From positions 124,001 to 188,000 of the forward strand of contig SSXW01000004.1 in assembly GCA_009469585.1 (NCBI GenBank): DNA of 64,000 bases. The letters are read 5' to 3'. How positions within the stretch are numbered: the stretch's first letter is position 1; each line of letters starts with the position of its first letter. Both the position numbers and the translations under genes were made by a program. Below the pieces are notes generated by a model. It worked only from the letters and a program-made list of their open reading frames with translations, had not been told where the DNA came from and made no database searches. This document shows positions 1 to 8,865 of the stretch, piece after piece. Source of the DNA: Dechloromonas sp. Dech2017. GTDB lineage: Bacteria; Pseudomonadota; Gammaproteobacteria; Burkholderiales; Rhodocyclaceae.

Positions 1-1111
1 CGAGCACCGCCCGCTCGCTGCCGGGGTAGCGGAAGCTCAGCTGGCGCACCTCGAGGCGGCCGCTGACGCTTTCCTTCTCGGTGGTGCCGGTGTCGGGCTC
101 GGCCTCGGCGTCGAGCTGCTCGAAAATGCTCTCGGCGCCGGCCAGGCCCTTCTGGATGGTGCCGCTGACTTCGGAGAGCTGGCGGATCGGCTTGGGCAGC
201 ATGCCGGCGGCAGTCAGGTAGGCGACCAGGTCGCCGGCCGTCGAATCGCCGCGCAGGTAGAGGACCAGGAAGAGGACGACGGCCATGGTCGAAAAGGTGA
301 CCAGTTGCAGCGTCGGCGTGAAGGTCGCCCCCGTCTTCACCATGCGCAGCTGCTTCTCGGTGTTGTTGGCGCTGGCCACGGCGAAGCGCCCCGACTCGTA
401 GGCTTCGCCGCCGAAGCTGCGGACGACGCGGTAGCCCTGGATCATTTCCGAAGCGATGTGGGTGACATCGCCCATCGCCGCCTGGATCTTCTTGCTCTGC
501 TTGCGGAACTTGCGGCTGGCGCTGCCTACCATCAGGCCGATGATGGGCAGGGTGAGGACCATGACCAGGGTCAGCTTCCAGTTCAGCCAGATCAGGTAGC
601 CGAAGAGGAAGACGATGGTCAGCCCCTCGCGGATGATGACCTTGATGGCGTCGGTCGCCGCCCCGGTGACCATGGTCACGTTGTAGGTGATGCGCGAGAT
701 CAGGTGGCCGGAATTGTTCTGGTCGAAATAGGCGTTGGGCAGGCGCAGCAGGCTGTCGAACAGGGCGCGGCGCAGATCGTCGATCAGGCCGAGCGAGACG
801 CGGGCCAGGTAGTAGTTGCCGAGGAAGGAGCCCAAACCCTGCCAGGCGCTGATCAGCACGACGAGCAGCGGCACGCCGTAGATCAGCGGGGTCGGGCCGA
901 GCAGCGGCAGATGGTGCTCGGCGACGCTGGCCGGCGCCGTCAGGCCGTCGACGAAATACTTGAGGATGCCGGCCAGCATCGGCTGCGACGAGGCGAAGAT
1001 GATGTAGCCGAGCAGGCTGGCGGCGAAGGCGCCGAGGTAGGGGCCGACGTAACGCAGCAGCCGGAGGTAGATCTTCAGCGAGGACGGGGACTCGGGGAGG
1101 GCGGGCTGCAT
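1..1111 (-). CDS. msbA: Lipid A export ABC transporter MsbA, N-terminal part (cut by the window edge)
   Basis: The reverse strand from the ATG at 1111 reads without a stop to the window edge and gives about 370 residues starting MQPALPESPSSLKIYLRLLRY. This is the N-terminal ABC-exporter membrane domain: hydrophobic helices, the intracellular segment FDQNNSGHLISRITYNV and the coupling-region sequence GEAYESGRF. The beginning of the nucleotide-binding domain (LEVRQLSFRYPGSERAVL) is reached at the edge, so Walker A, signature and Walker B lie outside. MsbA is a homodimeric inner-membrane flippase that moves lipid A-core to the periplasmic leaflet; that function is family knowledge. It is divergent from the envelope genes that follow, which fits an LPS-assembly neighbourhood. 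Family assignment is firm; MsbA versus another type I exporter rests on the N-terminal sequence and context. Confidence 0.88.
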   Translation of the reverse strand, partial: MQPALPESPSSLKIYLRLLRYVGPYLGAFAASLLGYIIFASSQPMLAGILKYFVDGLTAPASVAEHHLPLLGPTPLIYGVPLLVVLISAWQGLGSFLGNYYLARVSLGLIDDLRRALFDSLLRLPNAYFDQNNSGHLISRITYNVTMVTGAATDAIKVIIREGLTIVFLFGYLIWLNWKLTLVMVLTLPIIGLMVGSASRKFRKQSKKIQAAMGDVTHIASEMIQGYRVVRSFGGEAYESGRFAVASANNTEKQLRMVKTGATFTPTLQLVTFSTMAVVLFLVLYLRGDSTAGDLVAYLTAAGMLPKPIRQLSEVSGTIQKGLAGAESIFEQLDAEAEPDTGTTEKESVSGRLEVRQLSFRYPGSERAVL

Positions 1112-1163
1112 GGTGGGGTGCCGGGGAGGCCGGTTATCCGGAGCGCGGATTCTAGCATGGCGC

Positions 1164-1193
1164 CGATTTTGGCCCCAATCCGGCGGTCGACCG
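1164..1193 (-). repeat. Dispersed motif copy A (intergenic)
   Basis: In the gap between msbA and the kinase gene. On the reverse strand the GGTCGACCG core is followed by an AT-rich/GGCC tail ending CCAAAATCGG. The core is palindromic, so a second tail (GGTAAACTGGGGCTTTTTTGG) can be read on the forward strand. Confidence 0.5.
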
Positions 1194-1223
1194 GTAAACT
1201 GGGGCTTTTTTGGAATCGGCCCC

Positions 1224-1826
1224 GTGAAGAAAATCGACCTGGATGCCTATCGGCGACTACGTGACGGCGGGACGGTGCTGGAATTCGATCACCACGGCGA
1301 AAAAGTCATTCGCCTGGCTGATGGAAACTTCCTCAAGATATTCCGCCGCAAGCATCTGGTGTCCTCAGCCATGTTTTATCCGTACGCCCAGCGCTTTGCC
1401 GACAATTGCCAGGCTCTGAATAGCCGGCATATTCCCTGCCCCTGCGTCGTTGATGTCTTCCGGGTGCCAGGACTCAGGCGCGATGTCGTGTGTTACCAGC
1501 CCTTGCCAGGAAAGACCATCAGACAACTGGTTGCCGATGGGTTGAGTCCGGCCGAGGCGGGTGACTTGCGGCGGTCGATCGGGGCTTTCGTCGCCCGCTT
1601 GCACCGGGATGGCATATATTTCCGTTCGCTGCATCTCGGCAATGTTGTCTTGACGCCCGAGGGGCGGTTGGGCTTGATCGACCTGGCCGACTTGACCATC
1701 CGCAGAGGAGAGCTCAATCGTCATTTGCGAATACGGAATATGCGTCACTTGCAGCGCTATCCGGACGATAATGCTTGGCTGCAGGCCGATTCGGCATTCG
1801 ATGACGGCTATCGCACTATCCCGTAA
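1224..1826 (+). CDS. LPS core kinase-like protein (Kdo/WaaP or toluene-tolerance kinase family)
   Basis: A 200-residue protein from a GTG at 1224 (VKKIDLDAYRRLRDGG). An upstream in-frame ATG at 1110 would place 38 residues antisense to the msbA start and is rejected. It has a truncated protein-kinase-like fold: a nucleotide-loop-like N-terminus with an invariant-type Lys (NFLKIFRRKH), a catalytic-loop-like segment HRDGIYFRSLHLGNVV near residues 140-155, and LIDLADL in place of the DFG segment. This is the pattern of WaaP/InaA/Ttg8-type small kinases that phosphorylate LPS inner-core sugars. It heads a forward run of envelope genes and is divergent from msbA, which supports a role in LPS modification. 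The canonical catalytic Asp of the loop is not obvious, so the activity is inferred. Confidence 0.6.
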   Translation: MKKIDLDAYRRLRDGGTVLEFDHHGEKVIRLADGNFLKIFRRKHLVSSAMFYPYAQRFADNCQALNSRHIPCPCVVDVFRVPGLRRDVVCYQPLPGKTIRQLVADGLSPAEAGDLRRSIGAFVARLHRDGIYFRSLHLGNVVLTPEGRLGLIDLADLTIRRGELNRHLRIRNMRHLQRYPDDNAWLQADSAFDDGYRTIP

Positions 1827-1931
1827 AGCCTGGACAGCCTTGGCACCTGCGGCATTCGGCAATACTTCCGCGTTTCCCATGGGCGGCGCCAATCGCGTTA
1901 ATTTGTGACCGTAACAAGAGGCTTGTTTGCA

Positions 1932-2873
1932 ATGAGCAACCGTTCCACCTGCCCGATCTGCAGCGCTGCAGCCCAATACGAGTTCAGCGGCAGAGATCTC
2001 ATGTTCAATCATCATGAGCGGTACGACTATCATGCCTGTACCGATTGCGGTGCGATCTTCATGCACCCGATGCCGACGCCTGAGATCATCAAAGGCTTCT
2101 ATCCTGCCGATTACGACATCTACGAGCCGGATGCTCGTCCGCCAAAACTGAGTTGGTGGAAGCGTCTTGCCTTGAGCCATCGCAATGGATATCGTCATCT
2201 GTCCGGTTCCGGAGGCTTTCTGGCACCTCTGGTCAGTTTGTTTTTTGGCAGCGACGCGCCGCAATATGTTGCAGGAGGCACATTGCTCGATGTGGGCTGT
2301 GGCAATGGACGTTTCCTGTCGTCGATGAGGGCCTTGGGGTGGAAGGTTCAGGGTGTCGAGTTCAGTGCGGATGGCCTGAGCGCCTGCCGGAAGGCGGATC
2401 TGCCCGTGCATCATGGCGATCTGGCTTCTGCCGCTTTTCCTGATCAGTCCTTCGATGTGATAACGGTCCGCCACGTCATCGAGCATATTCCGCAGCCGCA
2501 GGCATTCTTTGCCGAGTTGTCGCGCGTTCTCAAGCGCGGCGGGCAGTTGATCGTCGAAACGCCGAACAGCCGGGCGCTTGGCCGTCAGTGGCTGAGCGTC
2601 AACTGGTTTGCCAACGAAGTGCCACGGCACCTTTTCTTGTATGGTCGTGACAATCTTGTACGTTTGGCCGCGCAGCACGACCTCTCCTGCAAAGCGAGCC
2701 GCTATAGTTCAAGCCCCAAGATTCTGCTGAACAGCCTCGATTACATCATCCAGAACAGAGGGCGTCCTTCGAAACGAATTCGCGCTCGACGCCTGCTGGC
2801 CCGCCTGTACGTTTGGCTGGCGCAGCGTTCCGGGAAGGGTGATGTCATTCACGCTGTTTTTGAAAAAAATTAA
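1932..2873 (+). CDS. Class I SAM-dependent methyltransferase with N-terminal zinc ribbon
   Basis: 313 residues from the ATG at 1932, which has AGAGG about 12 bases upstream; an in-frame GTG at 1905 would add nine residues. The N-terminus has a CPIC ... CTDCG zinc-knuckle pair (residues about 6-40). It is followed by a Rossmann SAM-binding motif I, LLDVGCGNGRF (about residue 118), and a post-motif VITVRHVIEHIPQP. This layout is common in methyltransferases of surface-polysaccharide and LPS loci (Methyltransf_23 type). The substrate cannot be read from the sequence. It ends 22 bases before the acyltransferase start, so the two are probably co-transcribed. Confidence 0.75.
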   Translation: MSNRSTCPICSAAAQYEFSGRDLMFNHHERYDYHACTDCGAIFMHPMPTPEIIKGFYPADYDIYEPDARPPKLSWWKRLALSHRNGYRHLSGSGGFLAPLVSLFFGSDAPQYVAGGTLLDVGCGNGRFLSSMRALGWKVQGVEFSADGLSACRKADLPVHHGDLASAAFPDQSFDVITVRHVIEHIPQPQAFFAELSRVLKRGGQLIVETPNSRALGRQWLSVNWFANEVPRHLFLYGRDNLVRLAAQHDLSCKASRYSSSPKILLNSLDYIIQNRGRPSKRIRARRLLARLYVWLAQRSGKGDVIHAVFEKN

Positions 2874-2895
2874 TGCCATTTGTGGTCTTTATCGC

Positions 2896-3516
2896 ATGAG
2901 TTTTCTAAGTCGCCTGAAGCAGCGTATCAAGGGGGAAAAGCTGACCTTGCAGGAGCGTTTCCCACAATATGAAATTGGCCGGGCCTCGTATGGCAACCCG
3001 GTTGTGCGCTCCTGGAAGGAAGGGGCTGTATTGAGGATCGGATCGTTCTGCTCGATTGCGGCAGGCGTCAAAATATTTCTTGGTGGAGAACATCGCACTG
3101 ACTGGGTGACAACGTTTCCGTTTTCAAAATTATGGCCGGAAAAAGCCGGTCATATTCCTGGGCATCCGAAAACCCGGGGCGATGTAATAATTGGTAATGA
3201 TGTATGGATTGGGGCCGATGCGGTGATTATGTCTGGTGTCCGAATCGGCCACGGTGCGGTCGTCGGGACAAGAGCATTGGTGACGCGCGATGTTCCTCCA
3301 TATGCGATCGTGGCGGGGAACCCGGCATCGATAATAAGAATGCGATTCCCGGAGGATGTGGTGAAGTCATTGCTGGAAATCGCTTGGTGGGAGTGGTCTG
3401 ACGAGAAAATCGCGCGATATATGCATCTTCTTTTGTCTGATCGTATTGATGGTTTTATCGAGCAGGCAAAGGACCAGCGAATTTCTTTGGATATCAACGG
3501 AGTCCAGCTTGACTGA
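2896..3516 (+). CDS. Hexapeptide-repeat acyltransferase (CatB/xenobiotic acyltransferase-like)
   Basis: 206 residues from ATG 2896 (MSFLSRLKQR); an upstream ATG at 2839 would lie inside the preceding gene. It contains left-handed beta-helix hexapeptide repeats (VRSWKEGAVLRIGSFCSIAAGVKIFLGG, GDVIIGNDVWIGADAVIMSGVRIGHGAVVG). The catalytic-site-like His is in GGEHRTDWV, and the end of the fold is PPYAIVAGNPASIIRMRF. This is the CatB-like acetyltransferase family, which O- or N-acetylates sugars in polysaccharide loci as well as xenobiotics. In this context a sugar acetyltransferase for LPS or capsule is the likely role. Its last eight bases overlap the start of the next gene. Confidence 0.78.
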   Translation: MSFLSRLKQRIKGEKLTLQERFPQYEIGRASYGNPVVRSWKEGAVLRIGSFCSIAAGVKIFLGGEHRTDWVTTFPFSKLWPEKAGHIPGHPKTRGDVIIGNDVWIGADAVIMSGVRIGHGAVVGTRALVTRDVPPYAIVAGNPASIIRMRFPEDVVKSLLEIAWWEWSDEKIARYMHLLLSDRIDGFIEQAKDQRISLDINGVQLD

Positions 3517-4498
3517 TCTGCTTGTGCTCTCAAAGGGAGAGAATTCCGCATCGACACGATATCGTGCCATGCAGTTTGCGGAACGTTTCGAACTGGCCGG
3601 TATTCGTGCAAGACACATGTCCATTGCAGGAGGCGCTGACAACTACCTGCAGGCTATCCGCGCGGCGAAGCGGGTTGATGTCGTTCTGGTCCTGCGCAAG
3701 ACGTTGCCCTGGCCTTTGTTGTGGGCGTTGCGGCGGGCAGCGAAGCGGCTGGTTTTCGACTTCGACGATGCCATTTTTTCCAATTCGGATGGCAGCCCCT
3801 CAAGAACCCGGATGTCGAGATTTTCTGCCATGGTGGCTTGCTGCGATCAGGTATCGGCGGGCAACGCATTCCTGCTCGACATGGCAAAGCAGTTCAATTC
3901 GCAGGTGACCCTGGTACCGACCTGTGTCGATACCGCGCGCTACGCCGCAAGTTCCGGCGAGAGTCAGGCTTTTTTTGACGTGGTATGGATCGGGAGCAGT
4001 TCGACCCGCAAATATCTCGAAGAGGCGGTTCCTGCGCTACAGCTTGCCAGTCGGCAGATTCCGGGGTTCCGGCTGAAAATCATCGCCGATTTCAGCTTGG
4101 ACGGGGTTGGCTTTCCCGTTATGCCTGTTCCTTGGCGCTTGGATACTGAGGCGATGGAACTTGCCGCTTCGCAAGTCGGCATAGCGCCAATGCGAGATGA
4201 TGATTGGAGCCGGGGCAAGTGTGCCTTGAAGGTGTTGCAGTACATGGCAGCGGGTTTGCCCGTGGTTTCATCGCCGGCCGGGGTGAATGCCGAAGCCGTG
4301 GTTCCCGGTGCTACGGGATTTCTGGTGCGCGGTGATGCTGAATGGAGCGAGGCTTTGGTTTCGTTGGCGGCAGATGCAGCTATGTGTCGCCGGATGGGGC
4401 ACGCTGGACGCTTGCGTGTAGAAAAGAACTATTCGGCGGACGTGGTCTTTTCCCGCTTGCTTGGAGTGGTGCTGGGCTGCGCCGGAGGAAAGGGCTGA
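3509..4498 (+). CDS. Family 4-like glycosyltransferase
   Basis: 329 residues from a TTG at 3509, chosen because GGAG (3499-3502) lies six bases upstream and the start overlaps the preceding stop, a typical coupled arrangement. Upstream in-frame TTG/ATG codons at 3446 lie deep in the acyltransferase. The protein has two Rossmann halves of a GT-B enzyme: N-terminal LVLSKGENSASTRYRAMQFAERF, and a C-terminal donor-site region CALKVLQYMAAGLPVVSSPAGVNAEAV with the E-x7-E-like acidic pattern of GT4 enzymes. It probably transfers a sugar in LPS core, O-antigen or capsule assembly. Its last 70 bases overlap, tail to tail, the gene on the opposite strand. Confidence 0.75.
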   Translation: MTDLLVLSKGENSASTRYRAMQFAERFELAGIRARHMSIAGGADNYLQAIRAAKRVDVVLVLRKTLPWPLLWALRRAAKRLVFDFDDAIFSNSDGSPSRTRMSRFSAMVACCDQVSAGNAFLLDMAKQFNSQVTLVPTCVDTARYAASSGESQAFFDVVWIGSSSTRKYLEEAVPALQLASRQIPGFRLKIIADFSLDGVGFPVMPVPWRLDTEAMELAASQVGIAPMRDDDWSRGKCALKVLQYMAAGLPVVSSPAGVNAEAVVPGATGFLVRGDAEWSEALVSLAADAAMCRRMGHAGRLRVEKNYSADVVFSRLLGVVLGCAGGKG

Positions 4499-5940
4499 CC
4501 GAGCGGTACGTAGACGATAACGGCGTCGCCATCGTCGTCTGTGAAACGTCTTATCTCTTGAAGACCGGCCAGGGAAATCCAGTCGGCAAGTGAGGGCTCT
4601 TTGCGTGAGGTTTCAAGTACGACGACATCAAAATCGTTTCTCTTGATTTCCTCCAGCAGCTTGGCGCGATCAGGGAGTCCGGTGCGAATTGAGAATTTCC
4701 ATCCGGCATAATGGGCGGCGCGGGCGCTCTCCAGGTAGATTCTTGGCCCGTCCTTGATTTGGCTGGAAAGCCAGTGTCCGGCCTCGGAAAAATGTTGATT
4801 TCCCGCTTTCAGAGAAACTACGTTGTTCATGGCGAGGGCAATACCGACTACGACGATGGGCCATTGCCATTTGGGGCGAATGCTCAGCCAGTGATTCAGG
4901 CCAATGGCGACAAATGGCACCGCGAAGATCAGCAAAGGTCCGTAATAGCGCCCCGAAATGAATTGCTGTTGCAGTACGAATACCGAGAGCACGAGCAAAT
5001 GGCAAATAATCGCCAACTGGAACAGGCGATACTTTCGGAACGCAGTCTTGCGTTCGGGAAGCACGAAGAAATAGACCAATGGGATGGTATATAGCCCGAA
5101 TTTCCAGATCAGCTTCCATGGGATGATTGCCAGGGAACCGAAAAATAGGATGGTGTGGGCGCTCTGGGCGACATCTCGGGCATAGAAATTAAACGCCTGC
5201 GCCATACCCCGCGCGGTTTCGTCAAAGCGTGAAAAATCGAATCGGGCAATTTCGTTGCTGATTCGCGATGTTGCCGGCAACGCGCCACTATAGTGAGCGA
5301 CCAGAATGGCGATCAATCCGATGGCAGGGAGCGCCGAAAGCATCAAGGTTCGGCGCCATGGTGGCGTGCGCGCGGGTTGGAAATGTTGCCATACGACAAT
5401 GCTGGCAAAAAACGCTAATGCTTCGGGGCGGAATAGCGCTGCCAGAACCATGCTGAGTTGTATCGCCAGGCACCGCCACCAGCTTGGCTTGTCCGGCCAG
5501 TCGAGCACCGTCCAGAAAGTGAGCATGATGAAAAACCAGGCGCCGTACTCCCGGATCAATTCATTACGATATTGATTTAGGCCAGGCAGCGAGAGAATTA
5601 CCAAGGCAGACAGCCAGGCGAGTTTGCGATCGCTTCTGTCGACCATGTTTATCAGCAATGCCGATGCTCCGGCCATGAACAGGACGTTGAGAATGTGGCC
5701 GCCCAGTTCAGGCGATAAGCCGGTGGGTTTCGCCAATCCGCCCATCAGTATCGGGAGAAATGGCCAGCTGAAAACCGATGTCGCGGCCATTACGCCGTCA
5801 TCCAAGAAAGCTCGGGCCGCTTCCACGTAGAGCATCCCGTCCCGATTCAGATTGCCGGTAACAATGGCAATAATCGAAAGCAGGCTACTGGCAACGAAGG
5901 TGACGCCGCTTGGGTTGGCCAGGCGCTGAATGAAACTCAC
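4429..5940 (-). CDS. Polytopic membrane glycosyltransferase-like protein (GT-C fold)
   Basis: 503 residues, start ATG at 5940 (MSFIQRLANPSG). The N-terminal loop carries NLNRDGMLYVEAARAFLDDG, the position and type of the acidic first-loop motif in GT-C enzymes (PMT/ArnT-like). It is followed by about ten hydrophobic segments and a soluble C-terminal domain from about residue 400. Such proteins use polyprenyl-phosphate sugars to glycosylate lipids, glycans or proteins on the periplasmic side. No specific family name is claimed. The 3' end overlaps the GT4 gene convergently by 70 bp and encodes the low-complexity tail PPAQPSTTPSKREKTTSAE, so the tail may be dispensable. Confidence 0.6.
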   Translation of the reverse strand: MSFIQRLANPSGVTFVASSLLSIIAIVTGNLNRDGMLYVEAARAFLDDGVMAATSVFSWPFLPILMGGLAKPTGLSPELGGHILNVLFMAGASALLINMVDRSDRKLAWLSALVILSLPGLNQYRNELIREYGAWFFIMLTFWTVLDWPDKPSWWRCLAIQLSMVLAALFRPEALAFFASIVVWQHFQPARTPPWRRTLMLSALPAIGLIAILVAHYSGALPATSRISNEIARFDFSRFDETARGMAQAFNFYARDVAQSAHTILFFGSLAIIPWKLIWKFGLYTIPLVYFFVLPERKTAFRKYRLFQLAIICHLLVLSVFVLQQQFISGRYYGPLLIFAVPFVAIGLNHWLSIRPKWQWPIVVVGIALAMNNVVSLKAGNQHFSEAGHWLSSQIKDGPRIYLESARAAHYAGWKFSIRTGLPDRAKLLEEIKRNDFDVVVLETSRKEPSLADWISLAGLQEIRRFTDDDGDAVIVYVPLGQPFPPAQPSTTPSKREKTTSAE

Positions 5941-6360
5941 GAATAATCCGAAAGTTGTCGCATGACGAGCGAGTTATTTGGTTGTGCCCGCCACCAGGTT
6001 GTGGGCGATGACAAGATTATCTGGTTGGCTGTGTGCGGCCGATACGAGAGTGGGAATGCCAAGGTGTCAATTCTAAGCAGAACCGTATGGAGAGCGACTT
6101 CTCGCCAATTATAATTATAAATGGCAAGTTCATCCGGTTGGCTTGAGTCGATGGACCGGCTCGTCTCGCGCCCAGGTCGGGACAGCCAGCTAATTATAAG
6201 CCCCTTGGTGGCGATCAGTATGACCCGGGCACGGCGATAACCGAGGGCGAGGGGCTGGAGCCAGGTGCTTCTCCGGCATTTTGGCCGCCATCCTGCGGCA
6301 GGAGGTCTTGGCGTGACCAGCCTGCCGCCACTGGTACTGAAAGGCGGGCGAAGGATTCGG
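5941..6360. other. 420-bp gene-free region with an AT-rich palindrome
   Basis: No convincing coding frame, tRNA or strong terminator was seen between the membrane glycosyltransferase start and the ahpF stop. It should hold the promoter for the minus-strand gene starting at 5940. The notable element is a 22-bp near-palindrome at 6104-6125 (GCCAATTATAA / TTATAAATGGC, one mismatched pair); AATTATAA recurs at 6191-6198. Confidence 0.6.
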
Positions 6361-7902
6361 TTAGCTCCGGATCAAATGATCGAAGGCGCTCAGCGACGCC
6401 GTCGCGCCGGCTCCCATGGCGATGACGATCTGCTTGTAGGGCACTGTCGTGCAGTCGCCGGCGGCGAAGACGCCGGGCAGCGAGGTTTGCCCCTTGGCGT
6501 CGATGTCGATTTCGCCGAATTTCGACAGCTTGACCGTTTCCTTAAGCCAGTCGGTGTTGGGCAGCAGGCCGATCTGCACGAAGATGCCTTCGAGCTCGAC
6601 ATGCTTGCTTTCGCCGCTCGCCCGGTCCTTGTAGGTCAGGCCGTTGACCTTCTGGCCGTCGCCGGTGACCTCGGTGGTCTGGGCCGACTTGATGACGGTG
6701 ACGTTGGCCAGGCTGTTCAGCTTTTTCTGCAGCACGGCGTCGGCGCGCAGGGTGTCGGCGAATTCGAGCAACGTGACGTGGGCGACCAGGCCGGCCAGGT
6801 CGATGGCCGCCTCGACGCCGGAGTTGCCGCCGCCGATCACCGCCACCCGCTTGCCCTTGAACAGCGGGCCGTCGCAGTGCGGGCAGAAGCAGACGCCCTT
6901 GGCCTTGTATTCCTGCTCGCCGGGCACGTTCATTTCACGCCAGCGGGCGCCGGTGGCCAGAATGACCGACTTGCTCTTGAGCGTGGCGCCGCTTTCCAGT
7001 TGCACTTCGATCAGTTCGCCGGGGGTCAGCCGGGCGGCGCGCTGCAGGGTCATCACGTCGACTTCGTAGTCCTTGACGTGCTGTTCGAGCGCGGCGACCA
7101 GCTTCGGCCCCTCGGTGTGCTTGACCGAGATGAAGTTCTCGATGCCCAGCGTGTCCATCACCTGGCCGCCGAAGCGCTCGGCGACGATGCCGGTGCGGAT
7201 GCCCTTGCGGGCGGCGTAGATGGCGGCCGCGGCGCCGGCCGGCCCGCCGCCGACGACGAGCACGTCGAAGGCGGCCTTGGCGGCGATTTCTCCGGCCGCC
7301 CGGGCGGCGGCGCCGGTGTCGAGCTTGGCGACGATTTCCTCGATGCTCATGCGGCCCTGGCCGAATTCCTCGCCATTCAGGAAAACGGTCGGCACGGCCA
7401 TGATCTGGCGGCGATTCACTTCATCCTGGAACATCGCGCCGTCGATCATCGTGCTCGTCGCGCCGGGGTTGAGCACGGCGATCAGGTTAAGCGCCTGCAC
7501 GACGTCCGGGCAGTTGTGGCAGGACAGCGAGATGAAGGTCTCGAAGCGGTAGTTGCCGGGCAGGGCCTTGATGGCGTCGATCACCGCCGCGTCCACTTTC
7601 GGCGGGTGGCCGCCGGTCTGCAGCAGGGCGAGGATCAGCGAGGTGAATTCGTGGCCCATCGGGATGCCGGCGAAATGGATGCGCGGCGCCTCGCCGGGCA
7701 GGCCGATGGCGAAGGACGGGCGCAATTCGGCATCGCCGTTCTGGCGCAGGCTGACCTTGTCGGACAGCCCGGCGATGTCGGTGAGCAGGCCATGCATCTC
7801 CTGGGCCTTGGCGCTGTCGTCGAGCGAGGCGACGAGTTCGATCGGCCGTTGCAGCTTTTCGAGATAGGCCTTCAACTGGGTCTTGATGGCGGTGTCGAGC
7901 AT
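6361..7902 (-). CDS. ahpF: Alkyl hydroperoxide reductase subunit F
   Basis: 513 residues, close to the usual 520 of AhpF; start ATG at 7902 behind AGGGAGAA. Domains in order: an N-terminal tandem thioredoxin-fold domain with the CHNC redox pair (residues 128-131), an FAD-binding motif [12 protein letters not shown] (about 217), a CPHC disulfide of the thioredoxin-reductase-like domain (340-343) and an NADH-binding motif [12 protein letters not shown] (about 356). It passes electrons from NADH through FAD and the two disulfides to AhpC, which reduces H2O2 and organic peroxides in the cytoplasm. It lies directly downstream of ahpC, separated by 111 bp with a strong hairpin that probably lowers AhpF relative to AhpC. 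All redox cysteines are present. Confidence 0.97.
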   Translation of the reverse strand: MLDTAIKTQLKAYLEKLQRPIELVASLDDSAKAQEMHGLLTDIAGLSDKVSLRQNGDAELRPSFAIGLPGEAPRIHFAGIPMGHEFTSLILALLQTGGHPPKVDAAVIDAIKALPGNYRFETFISLSCHNCPDVVQALNLIAVLNPGATSTMIDGAMFQDEVNRRQIMAVPTVFLNGEEFGQGRMSIEEIVAKLDTGAAARAAGEIAAKAAFDVLVVGGGPAGAAAAIYAARKGIRTGIVAERFGGQVMDTLGIENFISVKHTEGPKLVAALEQHVKDYEVDVMTLQRAARLTPGELIEVQLESGATLKSKSVILATGARWREMNVPGEQEYKAKGVCFCPHCDGPLFKGKRVAVIGGGNSGVEAAIDLAGLVAHVTLLEFADTLRADAVLQKKLNSLANVTVIKSAQTTEVTGDGQKVNGLTYKDRASGESKHVELEGIFVQIGLLPNTDWLKETVKLSKFGEIDIDAKGQTSLPGVFAAGDCTTVPYKQIVIAMGAGATASLSAFDHLIRS

Positions 7903-7925
7903 GATGTTCTCCCTGATGATTTTTG

Positions 7926-7955
7926 AATTTCACTGATTTTCTGCCGTTGACCGCA
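7926..7955 (-). repeat. Dispersed motif copy B (ahpC-ahpF gap)
   Basis: On the reverse strand TGCGGTCAACGGCAGAAAAT followed by CAGTGAAATTC: the GCGGTCAAC core and AT-rich tail seen at about a dozen places in the window. It ends about 20 bases before the ahpF start codon. Confidence 0.55.
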
Positions 7956-7965
7956 GCAAATCGCT

Positions 7966-8001
7966 GAAATCCGCGCCGCTCCCGGGGGAGCGGCGGATTT
8001 C
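7966..8001 (-). terminator. Intercistronic hairpin between ahpC and ahpF
   Basis: GAAATCCGC(GC)CGCTCCC pairs with GGGAGCGGCGGATTTC: 16 base pairs with a 2-nt bulge and a very short loop. No U-run follows on the minus strand. Partial termination or 3'-end protection of the ahpC message is more likely than full termination. Confidence 0.55.
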
Positions 8002-8013
8002 GTGGCTGGCCGC

Positions 8014-8577
<564 letters not shown>

Positions 8578-8619
8578 TGCGTTGGCTCCTGTGCGGGTTG
8601 CTTGTTGAAGACGAATCTC

Positions 8620-8649
8620 ATGATAGGAAACAGGGGATGATTGATCCAA
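8620..8649 (-). promoter_or_regulatory. Candidate ahpC promoter
   Basis: Reverse-strand TTGGAT (8649-8644), an 18-nt spacer and TATCAT (8625-8620), about 43 bases upstream of the ahpC ATG. The -10 matches five of six consensus bases; the -35 is weak. No clear OxyR site was seen. Confidence 0.35.
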
Positions 8650-8708
8650 TTGATTGCTTCAATGCCGACGATAGCCTTTACCGAAACAGCAGGCTTTCCT
8701 GGTTGGCG

Positions 8709-8752
8709 ACTAGTCAAAACGAACTAGTCTAATCACTGCGTTGGTACTAGTC
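8709..8752. promoter_or_regulatory. Three ACTAGTC sites between divergent ahpC and napD
   Basis: ACTAGTC occurs at 8709-8715, 8723-8729 and 8746-8752 in the 288-bp divergent intergenic region. The middle copy sits in CAAAACGAACTAGTC, and nearly the same 14-15 bases recur at 60425-60438 upstream of ompW. Clustered copies of a partly palindromic heptamer next to an FNR box suggest binding sites for an unidentified regulator. Confidence 0.45.
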
Positions 8753-8774
8753 TGAGGTGGGCAAAGGTGTTGAG

Positions 8775-8788
8775 TTGATTCAAATCAA
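8775..8788. promoter_or_regulatory. FNR/ANR-type box upstream of napDABC
   Basis: TTGATTCAAATCAA is a perfect match to the FNR/ANR/DNR consensus TTGAT-N4-ATCAA. It lies 77 bp upstream of the napD start, so a site near -41.5 of a promoter is plausible and oxygen- or nitrogen-oxide-responsive activation of nap is likely. Confidence 0.8.
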
Positions 8789-8865
8789 TTGAATAACCCT
8801 ACTAATTGGCGAGATTACGACCCGTGGCGGCAATTGTGCCGTCGAAGCTTGAGGAGGTCGGCCGG

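Noticed and set aside
305-1264. 319-codon forward frame opposite msbA
   Set aside because: MsbA sequence on the reverse strand is unmistakable; the forward translation is Asp/Gly/Gln-rich noise.
1365-2678. 437-codon open frame antisense to the kinase and methyltransferase genes
   Set aside because: Spans two clear sense genes; no domain pattern in the translation.
8650-8705. OxyR site upstream of ahpC
   Set aside because: Only fragments of the ATAG-N7-CTAT pattern are visible.
8741-8756. NarL/NarP heptamers (TACYYMT) at the ACTAGTC sites
   Set aside because: TACTAGT breaks the consensus at two positions.
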